A stretch of DNA of 28,726 nucleotides, taken from assembly GCA_002296055.1 (NCBI GenBank), contig DBHE01000132.1, positions 2,173-30,898 of the forward strand, written 5' to 3'. Source of the stretch: Pseudomonadaceae bacterium UBA836. Lineage in GTDB: Bacteria > Pseudomonadota > Gammaproteobacteria > Pseudomonadales > Pseudomonadaceae. A program made the translations under genes and the position numbers. This document shows, one piece after another, positions 7,745-16,585 of the stretch (positions are counted from its first letter, which is position 1; each line of letters starts with the position of its first letter). A model generated the notes under the pieces. The model worked only from the letters and a program-made list of their open reading frames with translations, searched no databases and was not told the DNA's origin.

Positions 7745-8749
7745 TCAGTCGATCATGTAGTCGAGTCGCTCCCGCAGCTTGGGTACCGAGTCTTCGGTGA
7801 ACAGCAACAGAAGGTCGAAGTGGATGTCGAGGTTTTCCAGCCCGTAGCTGATTTCCACGGCCAGGGTACGCTTCCAGCGACGCTGGTTGATGCGGATCAG
7901 GTCCTCAATCGGGCAATGCTGTCCCAGCACCAGCGGGTGGCCCTGGGACAGGGTAATGTTGAGCTGCTCTGACAGGCCGTTGAGGCAGGCACCGATAATG
8001 ATGCTGGCCAGGTCGAGCTGCATCTCCAGCTGCGCGCTCTCGTCGCGCTGGGTGTTCAGCAGCTTGGCGACGTCGTCGATTTCCGAGTCGTGGAAGATCA
8101 GTAGCGCCTCGCCGGCAATGCCGCCGCCGATGTAGCCCTGACAGATGGCTGACAGGCGCTCGTCGCGCTGGGCGTCCGCCAATGCCATGTGCAGCTCGCC
8201 GACCTCAAGAATATTGACGTTGGGGATGGGCAGCTTGATGAACACCCCAAGCACCCGCCCGAGCAGGTCCGCAGCGCGCCCCATGGCGACGTTGGATACC
8301 TCGCGGAAGGCGTCGCGGAAGGATACGTTTGGCAGCGGCCGGTAGATATCATCCTGCGCCGCTGGTGCTGGTGCCAGCGGGACGTCTACCCCGAGGGAGT
8401 TCAGTGCCTCCGCCAGCTGCATCGGGTCGGCCGGCTTTTTCAGGAAGGCCCGCGCGCCCAGCGCCTTGGCACGGCGGACAGCTTCTTCCTGGACGTCGCC
8501 GGACACCACAATCACCTCGGCGCTGAGGCCTTCCTCGCGCAGCCTGGCAAGCACGCCAAAGCCATCCAGCTCGGGCATGGTCAGGTCCAGCAGGACAATC
8601 TGGCCGTGGCCCTGGCGAATCGCTTCCAGGCCTTCAAGGCCATTGGTGGCTTGGGTAATGCGAAACGGCCAGTTGGCCGGCAGGGCTCGGATCAGCTGCT
8701 TCCGAGCCATGTTGGAGTCGTCGCATACGAGCAGTGGGATAGCACTCAC
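7745..8749 (-). CDS. Response regulator with C-terminal CheC/CheX-like phosphatase domain
   Basis: 334 residues starting at GTG, with AGGA upstream. Residues 1-120 are a receiver domain with the acidic pair D10-D11, phospho-acceptor D55 in LLDLTMPE, S83 and K104 in LKKPA. From ~140 the sequence resembles the CheC/CheX/FliY phosphatases. It contains D146-x3-E150-x2-N153, and Pro176 follows Asn153 after 22 residues, matching the first CheC catalytic signature. The equivalent helix in the second half reads EMQLDLAS, so that second centre looks lost. These phosphatases remove phosphate from CheY-like proteins, so this protein may dephosphorylate its own receiver or a partner. No histidine kinase or chemotaxis gene is nearby. 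The downstream PAS-GGDEF gene is the likely functional partner. The fold call is good; the role is inferred. Confidence 0.82.
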   Translation of the reverse strand: MSAIPLLVCDDSNMARKQLIRALPANWPFRITQATNGLEGLEAIRQGHGQIVLLDLTMPELDGFGVLARLREEGLSAEVIVVSGDVQEEAVRRAKALGARAFLKKPADPMQLAEALNSLGVDVPLAPAPAAQDDIYRPLPNVSFRDAFREVSNVAMGRAADLLGRVLGVFIKLPIPNVNILEVGELHMALADAQRDERLSAICQGYIGGGIAGEALLIFHDSEIDDVAKLLNTQRDESAQLEMQLDLASIIIGACLNGLSEQLNITLSQGHPLVLGQHCPIEDLIRINQRRWKRTLAVEISYGLENLDIHFDLLLLFTEDSVPKLRERLDYMID

Positions 8750-8941
8750 GGTGTGGTCCTGGTTGCTAATCTGTGCAGCGGAGCTTTAGTTATCGTGATG
8801 ATGGCCGACAAGAACACATGGCCAATAGCCAGCGTGCGGTCCAAGCATGACAACTTATTGACCTCTTGAGAAGCAATCTTGCAGAAATGTCGGGCCTTTT
8901 TCGGAGAAAGATCGCACATTTCAGGGCTACAGGCAGTGCCG

Positions 8942-8960
8942 CCGTCTATTCTGAAGACGG
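8942..8960. repeat. Short inverted repeat upstream of membrane GGDEF gene
   Basis: CCGTCT (8942-8947) and AGACGG (8955-8960) are perfect 6-bp arms around a 7-base loop, about 20-30 bases before the start of the plus-strand GGDEF gene. It could be an operator or a leader hairpin. The rest of the 230-bp divergent region (8750-8979) shows no promoter I would defend. Confidence 0.3.
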
Positions 8961-8991
8961 GTGGCTGCTGTGCACTTGAATGGGGAAGTGG

Positions 8992-10101
8992 ATGCCGGAG
9001 CGTTTAGTACAGAGTGAGGAGCATCGCCGCTCGGTGTTGCGTGCGCTGCTGTGGATCACTCTCGTGGCCGGGATGGTGTTCGCGGTAATCAACTTTTCCC
9101 GCGGGCTCTACGTGCTGGCGGGCCTTGAGGTGGCCTATGCCCTGTTCGCTGGCGGCCTGTTGACGATTATCGGGACCACCCGTCACCTTTGGCGCTGGAC
9201 CGTGGCCTATCTGGTGCCGTTCTTCTGCATCATGGAGTATGCGCTGGTATTGCCCAACACCTCTTTTACGGTGTTCGCCTGGATTCAGACCATTCCCATC
9301 ATCTCCTATCTGTTGCTTGGGCGACGCGGTGGGTTCTGGATGTCCCTGGTGTTTATCGGCCTTGGGGTGCTGGCATTCAATGTGCGCTATTTGAGCGGTG
9401 ACACCGCCTTGTTGCAAATGGTCGTGGTTGCCAATATCGGTTTCAGTAGTCTGGCAATGATGGTGTTTTCACACATCTACGAGCGTAGCCGAGTCGATAA
9501 CGAACTTCGCCTGATTGAGCTTGCTGGCACTGACAGCCTTACCGGGCTGGCCAACCGCATGCGTCTGGCGGACGAGTTTGGTCGCATGCGCAGCCAAGTA
9601 GAACGCAGCGACCAGGCCTTGTCGTTGGTAGTGCTGGATCTGGACTGGTTCAAACGGCTGAATGATCGCTTCGGGCACGAGGTGGGTGATCGCGCGTTGA
9701 AGCACACGGCCAAGCTGCTGGCTGCGCGCCTGCGTGAGTCAGATCTGGCCTGCCGTATTGGCGGCGAGGAATTTGCCTTGCTGTTGCCGGGCGCGACGCT
9801 CTCCCAGGCGGCGGAGCTGGCCGATGGACTGCGCGGGCAGCTGGCCCAGGCCCCGCTGCTGGTCGGCGAAGAGGAGGTGCTGATCACCTTCAGCGCCGGT
9901 GTGGCCGCCCTGGGCGAGGATGGCGCCGATCTCAGTGCACTGCTGCGTACCGCTGACCGGCGCATGTATGAAGCCAAGCACAGTGGGCGAGACCAGGTTG
10001 TTGCCGCCGGCCAGCGTTATCCCCTTGGTGCCGAGCTGGCCGGCACTGCGGTGACTGAGCGCCTGGCCGCTGCCGATAAGGCAGCCCCGCCCGAAGACTG
10101 A
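8992..10101 (+). CDS. Membrane-anchored GGDEF diguanylate cyclase
   Basis: About 369 residues. Six hydrophobic stretches fill the first ~160 residues (for example ALLWITLVAGMVFAVINF and MSLVFIGLGVLAFNV), forming an integral-membrane sensor I cannot assign to a named MASE family. A GGDEF domain follows from LAGTDSLTGLANRM. The active loop is GGEEF (257-261), and RESD five residues before it is an intact I-site, so it should be an active, product-inhibited c-di-GMP synthase at the inner membrane. I chose ATG 8992 because GGGGA lies just upstream; ATG 8980, four codons earlier, is possible but has no Shine-Dalgarno. It is divergent from the REC-CheC/PAS-GGDEF pair and may share that upstream region. 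The C-terminal ~30 residues after the GGDEF fold are Ala-rich and probably disordered. Confidence 0.88.
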   Translation: MPERLVQSEEHRRSVLRALLWITLVAGMVFAVINFSRGLYVLAGLEVAYALFAGGLLTIIGTTRHLWRWTVAYLVPFFCIMEYALVLPNTSFTVFAWIQTIPIISYLLLGRRGGFWMSLVFIGLGVLAFNVRYLSGDTALLQMVVVANIGFSSLAMMVFSHIYERSRVDNELRLIELAGTDSLTGLANRMRLADEFGRMRSQVERSDQALSLVVLDLDWFKRLNDRFGHEVGDRALKHTAKLLAARLRESDLACRIGGEEFALLLPGATLSQAAELADGLRGQLAQAPLLVGEEEVLITFSAGVAALGEDGADLSALLRTADRRMYEAKHSGRDQVVAAGQRYPLGAELAGTAVTERLAAADKAAPPED

Positions 10102-10109
10102 GTCTGGAG

Positions 10110-10137
10110 TTGTAGCAGTCAGAGGCTCTTCTACACT
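10110..10137 (+). promoter_or_regulatory. Candidate ald promoter
   Basis: TTGTAG (10110-10115) and TACACT (10132-10137), 16 bp apart, resemble -35 and -10 boxes reading into ald. TGTAG (10111-10115) and CTACA (10131-10135) also form an inverted repeat across the same segment, which could be an operator. The call is by eye. Confidence 0.35.
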
Positions 10138-10178
10138 GTAGGTCAGGTTCCTGACGAGCAGTGAGGAGGCGAACAATC

Positions 10179-11309
10179 ATGTTTATCGGTGTGCCAACAG
10201 AGATAAAGAATCACGAATACCGGGTCGGTCTGACGCCGGATTCCGTGCGCGAGCTGAGTGCCCAAGGGCACCAGTTATTGGTGCAGTCTGGCGCTGGCAG
10301 CGCGATCGGTTTTACTGACGATGATTACAGCCAGGCCGGCGCCCGCCTGGTGACGCGAGAGCAGGTGTTCAGCGACAGTGAGCTGGTCGTAAAAGTGAAG
10401 GAGCCCCAGGCCGAAGAGCGTCGCTTGCTGCGCCCGGGTCAAACGCTGTTCACCTATCTGCACCTGGCGCCAGACCCGGCCCAGACCCAGGATTTGCTTG
10501 CCTCAGGCGCTACTTGTATTGCTTACGAAACCGTGACCGACGAACTTGGCCGCCTGCCGTTGCTGGCCCCGATGTCTGAGGTGGCCGGGCGCATGGCGAT
10601 TCAGGCTGGTGCTGGCTGCCTGGAGAAGGCGCGTGGTGGTCGCGGAGTGCTGCTTGGTGGCGTGCCGGGCGTGCCCCAGGGGCGGGTGGTGATTCTTGGT
10701 GGCGGGGTAGTTGGCCGCAACGCTGTCGCAATGGCGGTTGGCCTTGGTGCACAGGTTGAAGTGTTGGACAAGAGTGTGGATGTTTTGCGCGGGCTGGATG
10801 CCCAGTATGGCAACCGCATTAAGACCCGCTACGCCACCGCGGTTGCAGTGGAGAGCGCCTTGCTCAATGCGGACCTGGTGGTGGGCGCGGTGCTGGTGCC
10901 GGGGGCGGCGGCGCCCAAGCTGATAAGCGCCGAGCTGGTGCGGCGCATGCCGGCCGGCAGTGTGCTGGTTGACGTGGCGATTGATCAGGGCGGATGTGCC
11001 GAAACCTCACGGCCAACCACGCACGCGGACCCTACCTACCTGGTAGATGGGGTTGTCCACTACTGCGTGGCGAACATGCCTGGCGCGGTGGCGCGCACCG
11101 CGACGCAGGCGTTGAATAATGCAACCTTGCCCTTTGTGCAGGCGCTGGCCAACAAAGGCGTGGCGCGCGCCCTGCGTGATGATTCCCATCTGGCCAGAGG
11201 GCTGAACGTCAGCAAGGGCGCGCTGTGTAATGCAGAAGTTGGCGCGGCCCTGGACTTGCCAGTGCAGTCGTTGCAAGAGGCGCTGGCGGCCTTGGGTGAG
11301 GTCGGCTGA
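10179..11309 (+). CDS. ald: Alanine dehydrogenase
   Basis: Ald interconverts L-alanine and pyruvate plus ammonia with NAD(H), usually for growth on alanine or for nitrogen balance. ATG 10179 follows a near-perfect GAGGAGG (10163-10169) at 9 nt and gives 376 residues, the normal family size (about 370). Key residues fall at family positions: R15 in EYRVGLTP, K74 in VKVKEP, H95 in YLHLAPD and D269 in VDVAIDQGG. The dinucleotide loop is [11 protein letters not shown] (173 on). [16 protein letters not shown] and [10 protein letters not shown] are further signatures. Ald genes often sit beside an Lrp/AsnC-type regulator, but none is adjacent here. The acyltransferase gene converges on it 19 nt downstream, and ACTCT-GTGT-AGAGT (11313-11326) between them is only a weak hairpin. 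Confidence 0.95.
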   Translation: MFIGVPTEIKNHEYRVGLTPDSVRELSAQGHQLLVQSGAGSAIGFTDDDYSQAGARLVTREQVFSDSELVVKVKEPQAEERRLLRPGQTLFTYLHLAPDPAQTQDLLASGATCIAYETVTDELGRLPLLAPMSEVAGRMAIQAGAGCLEKARGGRGVLLGGVPGVPQGRVVILGGGVVGRNAVAMAVGLGAQVEVLDKSVDVLRGLDAQYGNRIKTRYATAVAVESALLNADLVVGAVLVPGAAAPKLISAELVRRMPAGSVLVDVAIDQGGCAETSRPTTHADPTYLVDGVVHYCVANMPGAVARTATQALNNATLPFVQALANKGVARALRDDSHLARGLNVSKGALCNAEVGAALDLPVQSLQEALAALGEVG

Positions 11310-11328
11310 GTGACTCTGTGTAGAGTGA

Positions 11329-12228
11329 TCAGCGGTCCGCTGCGTCGGTTTCGGCGCGCAGCGCGCTGATGCGCTCATCCTTGGTCTGCCACAGGTCGGA
11401 GACCCACTGCTGGAAGGCTGCTCGATAGGCGGCATCTTCACTGTAGTCACCGTGCAGCAGGTCGGTCGGCAGCTGGCATTCACGGATGTCGACGATGACG
11501 CGCTCAACCTGACCGCTGACCAGCCGCCAGAACCCCGGTGGGCGCGCCTCGGGGTAGACAATGGTGACGTCAAGCACGGTACGCATCTGCGCGCCCAATG
11601 CCGCTACTACAAAGGCGATGCCGCCGGACTTGGGTTTGAGCAGGTGGCGATAGGGTGACTGCTGTGCTTGCTGCTTGGCCGGGGTAAAGCGTGTGCCTTC
11701 CAGGTAATTGACGACGGTGACGGGCAAGTCCTGAAACTTCTCGCAGGCGCGGCGGGTGATCTCCAGATCCTTGCCGCGGTCCTCGGGGTGTCGGTCCAGA
11801 TGCGCCTTGCTGTAGCGCTTCATAAAGGGGTAGTCGAGCGCCCAGAAGGCAAGACCTAGGAAGGGCACCCAGATCAATTCGCGTTTGAGGAAGAACTTGA
11901 AGTAGGGCGTCTTGCGATTGAATGCTTGGACCAGCGCCGGGATGTCGACCCAGGATTGATGGTTACTGATCACCAGATAGGAGTGCTGGCTGTTCAGCTC
12001 GGCGTTGCAGCGGATGTCCCAGTGGGTGGGTGTGAGCAGAGCAAAGATGGCCTTGTTGCCCTCAGCCCAGGTCTCGGCAATCCACATCACGCCGGCGGAA
12101 CAGGCGCGCTGCAGCGGTGGCCAGGGCAGCAGCTTGATCAGGCCCAGCAGCAGCATCGGGCCAATACCGATCAGGGTGTTCAGCAGAATCAGCAGGCAGG
12201 TCAGCAGGCCTGTCATCCAGTGGGGCAT
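11329..12228 (-). CDS. 1-acylglycerol-3-phosphate acyltransferase-like protein (PlsC superfamily, YihG type)
   Basis: 299 residues from an ATG preceded by AAGGA. A hydrophobic N-terminus (~8-35) anchors it to the inner membrane. The acyltransferase blocks are all present: NHQSWVD (89-95, the HX4D catalytic pair), KRELIWVPFLGLAFW (115-129), EGTR (177-180), and PKSGGIAF for the later block. Such enzymes move an acyl chain onto lysophosphatidic acid or another lysolipid. Its length and the KRELIWVP motif resemble E. coli YihG rather than the shorter housekeeping PlsC. It is therefore probably an accessory acyltransferase that tunes phospholipid chains, which is an inference. A start at 12258 would add ten residues with no better ribosome site. 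Confidence 0.88.
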   Translation of the reverse strand: MPHWMTGLLTCLLILLNTLIGIGPMLLLGLIKLLPWPPLQRACSAGVMWIAETWAEGNKAIFALLTPTHWDIRCNAELNSQHSYLVISNHQSWVDIPALVQAFNRKTPYFKFFLKRELIWVPFLGLAFWALDYPFMKRYSKAHLDRHPEDRGKDLEITRRACEKFQDLPVTVVNYLEGTRFTPAKQQAQQSPYRHLLKPKSGGIAFVVAALGAQMRTVLDVTIVYPEARPPGFWRLVSGQVERVIVDIRECQLPTDLLHGDYSEDAAYRAAFQQWVSDLWQTKDERISALRAETDAADR

Positions 12229-12400
12229 GGCGAGTTCCTTGTTGCTGGCAAGCGCCAAGCATAGCGAGTTTTGCGCGCAGGCGGCCAGTGCTCCTTCACC
12301 CGTACAGGGGATGGGCAGTGGGGGAGGTGCTTTCTATTGTCGTGGCCTGCGTTGATATTCCGCCGGCTTGCGCGCCGGCCAGGCTGTGGAGCATGTGGGT

Positions 12401-14008
12401 ATGGCGGCGGTGGGTGACTCTGATCTGGTGTACGGTGCGCCCGTGACCCTGTGCGCCAGGATGCGTCAGCGGACCCTGACGCGCTTGCTGCTGGCGGCAC
12501 TGTCAGGGGGGCTGCTGTGCCTGCCGTGGATTGATGGTGCGCTGTACTGGAGCGCCTGGATCGGCTGGGTGCCGCTGCTGTTTGCGCTGCAGGGCAGCCG
12601 TTTGCGACAGGCGGCCTTGCTGGGCTGGGTGTGCGGTACCTTGTTCTATATCGGCACCGCCTACTGGATGATCGACTTCGCCATTCACCTCAAGGGCCTG
12701 TCGGTGCCGGTCAGTGTGATGCTGGCTTCCCTGTTCTGGCTTTTCGCCGGCGCATCCATTGCTGCTGGCTGTCTGCTTTTCCGGTTGATATCACGGCGAC
12801 TTCCTCAGCTCGACCTATTGAGCTTTCCACTGGTTATTGTGGTGGTCTGCGCACTCTACCCCACGCTGTTCGATATCCGTTTCAGCGAAACGCAGGCCGC
12901 CTTTGTGCTGGCAATCCAGGGCATCGATCTGGTCGGCGCCCAGGGTATGGATATGCTCATGCTGTTGGTCAGCATGCTGGTGTTTCAGCTGCTGCAGCGC
13001 AACCTGGGCGGGCCAGGGATGCTGCCGGCGGCAGTTGCCTGCGCACTGGTGCTGGGCTGGTTCTGTTACGGTTGGTTTGCCCTGGCGCACTGGGACCGAC
13101 AAGCTGCCGACTGGCCGAGCATGCGCATTGGTCTGGTGCAACCCAATGATGCTCCTACACGCCGCATTCCTGCTCCGCCGGCTGGTTACTCCCGTGAATA
13201 CCCGGAGGAGATGGAAGCCACACGGCGCCTGTCGGCCGCAGGCGCACGTTGGATAGCCTGGCCGGAGGCACGCTACAAGGGCTACTTTGACCAGCAGAGC
13301 GTGCGTCAGGCCTGGGCGGACCAGATTCTGGGCATGTCCTCGGAGCTGTTCTTCCACGATGTGGAGACGCGTAATCGCCACGCCACGCCAATCAGTTACA
13401 ACACCGTCGGTTGGCTCGGTCAGGAGGGCGCATTGGTCGACCAGTACCGCAAGATGCTGCGTGTACCCTTTGGCGAATATCTGCCGGGTTTCTGGACGTT
13501 GCCTGGCGTCAACTGGCTGACCACCCGGTTTCTGGGTGATTACCTGCGTGAGGTGGGCGCCGGCGAGGAGCATGTCGCTTTCCCCATCGACGACATGCGG
13601 GTGGTTCCCAAAATCTGCTATGAAACGGCGTTTCCTGAATTTATTGCTGAATCCATAGGTGAGGATGGCGGCGGCAAGGTGCTGCTGTTTGTCTCGCAGG
13701 ACAATTGGTTTGGCGAAACCTCGCAGCCCTTTCAGCACCGCTCTATCTCGATTATGCGCGCGGTAGAAAACCGCGTGCCGATGCTGCACCTGATCAACAA
13801 TGGACCGTCGGTCGCAGTGGTGCCCAGCGGTCGCGCGGTGGCCGGCACACCCGCGTTCACCCGCGCCGAGATGCTGGTTGATCTGCCTTACTCGGCAGCC
13901 AGTGGCGGCAGCTTTTTCAGTCGCCATGCGCAGCATCTCAACCTGCTCTGGTATAGCGTGTTGGTGGTGTTGCTCCTGCTGGCGCTGCGCCCGGTCCGAC
14001 GCCGCTGA
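12401..14008 (+). CDS. Apolipoprotein N-acyltransferase-like protein (Lnt paralogue)
   Basis: An Lnt-like inner-membrane protein of about 535 residues, with several N-terminal helices, a nitrilase-fold domain facing the periplasm (from RIGLVQPNDAP), and a final helix before a basic tail. The catalytic Glu-Lys-Cys set is visible: E289 in WPEARY, K351 in YRKMLRVPFGEYLP and C406 in KICYE. True Lnt transfers an acyl group from phospholipid to the N-terminal Cys of lipoproteins. This copy departs from the housekeeping enzyme: SQDNWFGETSQPFQHRS where I expect NDAWFG, and YRKMLR rather than the usual KRHLVPFGE context. It also sits away from the usual ybeX-lnt context. It is more likely a paralogue acting on another lipoprotein subset or substrate. 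The start is uncertain: ATG 12401 has GGAG at 9 nt, and GTG 12443 and ATG 12461 are alternatives. Confidence 0.8.
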   Translation: MAAVGDSDLVYGAPVTLCARMRQRTLTRLLLAALSGGLLCLPWIDGALYWSAWIGWVPLLFALQGSRLRQAALLGWVCGTLFYIGTAYWMIDFAIHLKGLSVPVSVMLASLFWLFAGASIAAGCLLFRLISRRLPQLDLLSFPLVIVVVCALYPTLFDIRFSETQAAFVLAIQGIDLVGAQGMDMLMLLVSMLVFQLLQRNLGGPGMLPAAVACALVLGWFCYGWFALAHWDRQAADWPSMRIGLVQPNDAPTRRIPAPPAGYSREYPEEMEATRRLSAAGARWIAWPEARYKGYFDQQSVRQAWADQILGMSSELFFHDVETRNRHATPISYNTVGWLGQEGALVDQYRKMLRVPFGEYLPGFWTLPGVNWLTTRFLGDYLREVGAGEEHVAFPIDDMRVVPKICYETAFPEFIAESIGEDGGGKVLLFVSQDNWFGETSQPFQHRSISIMRAVENRVPMLHLINNGPSVAVVPSGRAVAGTPAFTRAEMLVDLPYSAASGGSFFSRHAQHLNLLWYSVLVVLLLLALRPVRRR

Positions 14009-14073
14009 GTGGCCGCCTGGCGTTCGCTGGGCTATACCTGTCGGGGACGTTAATTTGCCATTGGAGGCGCTGC

Positions 14074-15006
14074 ATGACTCGTTCCCGCTTACTGGCCGCC
14101 ACCCTGCTGTGCGGACTGATACCCTTGTCTGCGCAGGCCTCCGAAGGCGGCGGCAGTGTCTACCTGCAAGGCACCTTCAACGACTTTGCCGTGGCCATGC
14201 CCCTGCCGCCCGGGGTGTACCTGCGCAATGACCTGATTCGTTACGAAGCGGAGATCAATGCCCGGCCGCTGGGCGGGCGCGCCGATGCCGGGCTGGAGCA
14301 GACGCTCTGGCTGAACATGGTCAAGCTGTCCTGGGTGACCGACTGGCAAGTATTGGGCGGGCGTTACAGCGCCGCCATGGTACTGCCGGTGGTGCTGGAC
14401 GTAGATGTGGATGCACGGCTGCAGGGGCCGGGCTTTGCCACCTTCGGCAATGGTGACAGCGGCGGCATGGGCGACCCTTACCTGATTCCCTTCCAAGTGA
14501 ACTGGCAGTCCGGACGTCACAACACGGCGTTGGCACTGGGGGTATCGGTACCCGTGGGCAGGTACGATCGCGACGATAAGGTCAATCTGGGGCGCCATTA
14601 TTGGGCGCTCGACCCCAATGTCAGTTACTCCTGGTTGCACGAGCAGGGGTGGGAGCTGTCTGGTACCGCTGGCCTGTTGTTCAATGCCCGTAATCCGGAA
14701 ACCGACTACCGCACCGGCAACGAGTTTCATCTGGACTGGCTGGCGGCTTATCACCCGGCCGCGACCCATGCCTTTGGTGTGGCCGGTTACTGGTATCACC
14801 AGACCACCGACGATGACGGCGATATCCCGGCGTTTCTGGACCAGGGCTTTCGCGGTCGCGGCTATGGTCTGGGGCCAGCGTTTATGATCACGCTGCAGGT
14901 GGGCGAGCAGCAACTGAGCCTGATCGGAAAGTGGCTGCATGACCTGGACAGCGAGCGGCGCATGGAGGGTGATCTGTTGATGTTGAGTGTGGCGCTGGCG
15001 TTGTAA
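14074..15006 (+). CDS. Outer-membrane protein, phenol-degradation MetA (PF13557) 'transporter' family
   Basis: 310 residues with a classical signal peptide, basic TRSR then a hydrophobic core ending in AQA before SEGGG (cleavage after residue ~22). The mature part alternates aromatic and small residues in strands such as WALDPNVSYSWLHEQ and HAFGVAGYWYHQT, with the GDPYLIPFQVNW and LGVSVPVGRYD motifs typical of the MetA-pathway family of predicted beta-barrels. It most likely lies in the outer membrane; the solute is unknown. It does not end in the usual C-terminal Phe but in ALAL. GGAG upstream of the ATG supports the start. The gene begins 65 nt after the Lnt-like gene on the same strand, so co-transcription is possible. 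Confidence 0.8.
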   Translation: MTRSRLLAATLLCGLIPLSAQASEGGGSVYLQGTFNDFAVAMPLPPGVYLRNDLIRYEAEINARPLGGRADAGLEQTLWLNMVKLSWVTDWQVLGGRYSAAMVLPVVLDVDVDARLQGPGFATFGNGDSGGMGDPYLIPFQVNWQSGRHNTALALGVSVPVGRYDRDDKVNLGRHYWALDPNVSYSWLHEQGWELSGTAGLLFNARNPETDYRTGNEFHLDWLAAYHPAATHAFGVAGYWYHQTTDDDGDIPAFLDQGFRGRGYGLGPAFMITLQVGEQQLSLIGKWLHDLDSERRMEGDLLMLSVALAL

Positions 15007-15019
15007 GCGGCAACAGACC

Positions 15020-16234
15020 CTAAACAAACTGCCCGGCGGCGTAGCCGGACGACCAGGCCCACTGAAAGTTGAAGCCGCCCAGGTGACCGCTCACATCCAC
15101 CACTTCACCGATAAAGAACAGGCCGGGGCAGGCTTTGGCCTCCATGGTCTTGGAACTGATGTCATCGGTGCTCACGCCGCCAAGTGTTACCTCGGCGGTG
15201 CGGTAGCCTTCGGTTCCAGAGGGCTTGAGTTGCCAGGCGTTCAGGTTGGCACCGATCTCGCGCAGCAGCCGGTCTGGCATCTGCGCCAGCGCAGTGTCGT
15301 CGTCTGCAGGCCACCACAATGCCTGTAGTTCGGTGACCAGTGCGCGCGGTAGCTGATTGGCCAGCCGGGTTTTCAGGCGTGCGCGTGGCTGCTGCTGTTT
15401 TTCGTCGAGCAGCCAGGCGGTGGCGTCGAGGGCGGGCAGCAGATCAATGCTGAGGCTGTCTCCGTTGTGCCAATAGCTGGATATCTGCAGCATGGCCGGA
15501 CCGCTCAGCCCGCGATGGGTAAACAGCATGGCTTCGCTGAAGTGGCGATTGTTGCAGCTTACGCTGACGTCCACGGCTAGACCCGACAGGCGCTCGCACA
15601 ATGGTTTGATGGCATCACTGAAGGTGAAGGGCACCAGTCCTGCGCGCCGGGGTACCAGTTGCATGCCGAATTGCTCGGCCAACTGGTAGCCCAGCCCACT
15701 GCCGCCGAGGGTAGGGATGGACAGGCCGCCGGTAGCGACCACCAGTGAGGCGCAGCCAAAGGTAAGCGCGTGGCCCTGTTGTTCAACGTGCAGGGTAAAG
15801 CCGCCGCTCTCATGGTGCTCAACACGGTTAAGTTCGCACTGGGTGCGAATGTCCACCTGGGCTTGCAGGCATTCGTTTTCCAGCATGTCGAGAATCGGTT
15901 TGGCCGAGTCACGGCAGAACAGTTGCTGGTGCTTGCGCTCTTCATAATCGATGGCGTAGCGGCCAACCAACTCGATAAAGTCCCATTGGGTGTAGCGGTT
16001 GAGCGCCGATTTGCAGAAATGCGCATTGGCGGACAGAAAGTTGTCTGCCTCCACGCTGTAGTTGGTGAAGTTACAGCGCCCGCCACCGGACATCAGGATC
16101 TTCTTGCCGATCCGCTTGGCGCGCTCCAGCAGCAGCACCCGGCGCCCGCGCTGCCCGGCGGTCGCCGCGCACATCAGGCCGGAGGCGCCGGCGCCGAGTA
16201 CGATCACGTCAAAGTCGGAGGCTGGCTGAGGCAC
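15020..16234 (-). CDS. NAD(P)/FAD-dependent oxidoreductase, BaiN/YhiN (HI0933) family
   Basis: A 404-residue flavoprotein. The FAD-binding Rossmann motif is VIVLGAGASGL near residue 10, followed by the family signature RIGKKILMSGGGRCNFTN. A second glycine-rich strand, LVVATGGLSIPTLGGSG, and the C-terminal GLFFIGEVVDVSGHLGGFN, which closes the FAD site, are also present. Length matches E. coli YhiN (about 400). The family is widespread, and outside the BaiN flavin reductase of bile-acid bacteria its physiological substrate is mostly unknown, so no pathway is assigned. The start is GTG with no strong Shine-Dalgarno and may be off by a few codons. It is convergent with the outer-membrane gene, leaving 13 nt between their ends. 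Confidence 0.9.
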   Translation of the reverse strand: MPQPASDFDVIVLGAGASGLMCAATAGQRGRRVLLLERAKRIGKKILMSGGGRCNFTNYSVEADNFLSANAHFCKSALNRYTQWDFIELVGRYAIDYEERKHQQLFCRDSAKPILDMLENECLQAQVDIRTQCELNRVEHHESGGFTLHVEQQGHALTFGCASLVVATGGLSIPTLGGSGLGYQLAEQFGMQLVPRRAGLVPFTFSDAIKPLCERLSGLAVDVSVSCNNRHFSEAMLFTHRGLSGPAMLQISSYWHNGDSLSIDLLPALDATAWLLDEKQQQPRARLKTRLANQLPRALVTELQALWWPADDDTALAQMPDRLLREIGANLNAWQLKPSGTEGYRTAEVTLGGVSTDDISSKTMEAKACPGLFFIGEVVDVSGHLGGFNFQWAWSSGYAAGQFV

Positions 16235-16271
16235 GTTGAGAGTCCGCGAATGGCTGGCTGGAAACGGCGAA

Positions 16272-16299
16272 TTCTAGCATTCTTGTTCTGGCGTAGAAT
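16272..16299 (+). promoter_or_regulatory. Candidate promoter for the VF530-family gene
   Basis: TAGAAT (16294-16299) is a good -10 box 30 bases before the start codon. The matching -35 (TTCTAG, 16272-16277, 16-bp spacer) is weak. The position and -10 quality make a promoter plausible. Confidence 0.4.
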
Positions 16300-16329
16300 G
16301 CGCGATATCGGTTATGCGAGGAAAACAGC

Positions 16330-16557
16330 ATGTCATCAAACCCGTCTTCGGGCTCCGCAGACCCCTTGCACGGGGTGACCTTGAAAGCGCTGCTGGAGTG
16401 GCTGGTCGCGCGCTATGGCTGGGAGGAGTTGGGGCGTCAGGTGCCGATCAATTGCTTTTTGCACGAGCCAAGCATGAATTCCAGTCTCAAGTTTCTGCGG
16501 CGAACACCCTGGGCCAGAGAGAAGGTGGAAGCGCTTTACATCGCCAGCCGGCGGTAG
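16330..16557 (+). CDS. VF530 family DNA-binding protein (DUF2132)
   Basis: A 75-residue protein matching the small VF530 family over nearly its whole length: [41 protein letters not shown] and [14 protein letters not shown]. Family members are compact helical proteins described as DNA-binding from the structure of the Vibrio fischeri protein; no cellular role is established. The N-terminal ten residues ([10 protein letters not shown]) are flexible and not part of the fold. GAGGA lies 7 nt before the ATG, supporting the start. It is probably a single-gene unit, with the YqaA gene converging 28 nt downstream. Confidence 0.9.
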   Translation: MSSNPSSGSADPLHGVTLKALLEWLVARYGWEELGRQVPINCFLHEPSMNSSLKFLRRTPWAREKVEALYIASRR

Positions 16558-16585
16558 CAGGGTCTAGGAATTGATCGGCGCTTCC

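Noticed and set aside
11313..11326. ACTCT-GTGT-AGAGT hairpin between ald and the acyltransferase gene
   Set aside because: Only five base pairs and no T-run on either strand; too weak to call a terminator.
12815..13936. A 373-codon minus-strand frame opposite the Lnt-like gene
   Set aside because: It lies wholly within a gene whose catalytic motifs are intact, and its product has no recognisable domain.
14089..15027. A 312-codon minus-strand frame opposite the outer-membrane protein gene
   Set aside because: The plus-strand gene has a signal peptide, ribosome site and family motifs; the antisense frame has none.
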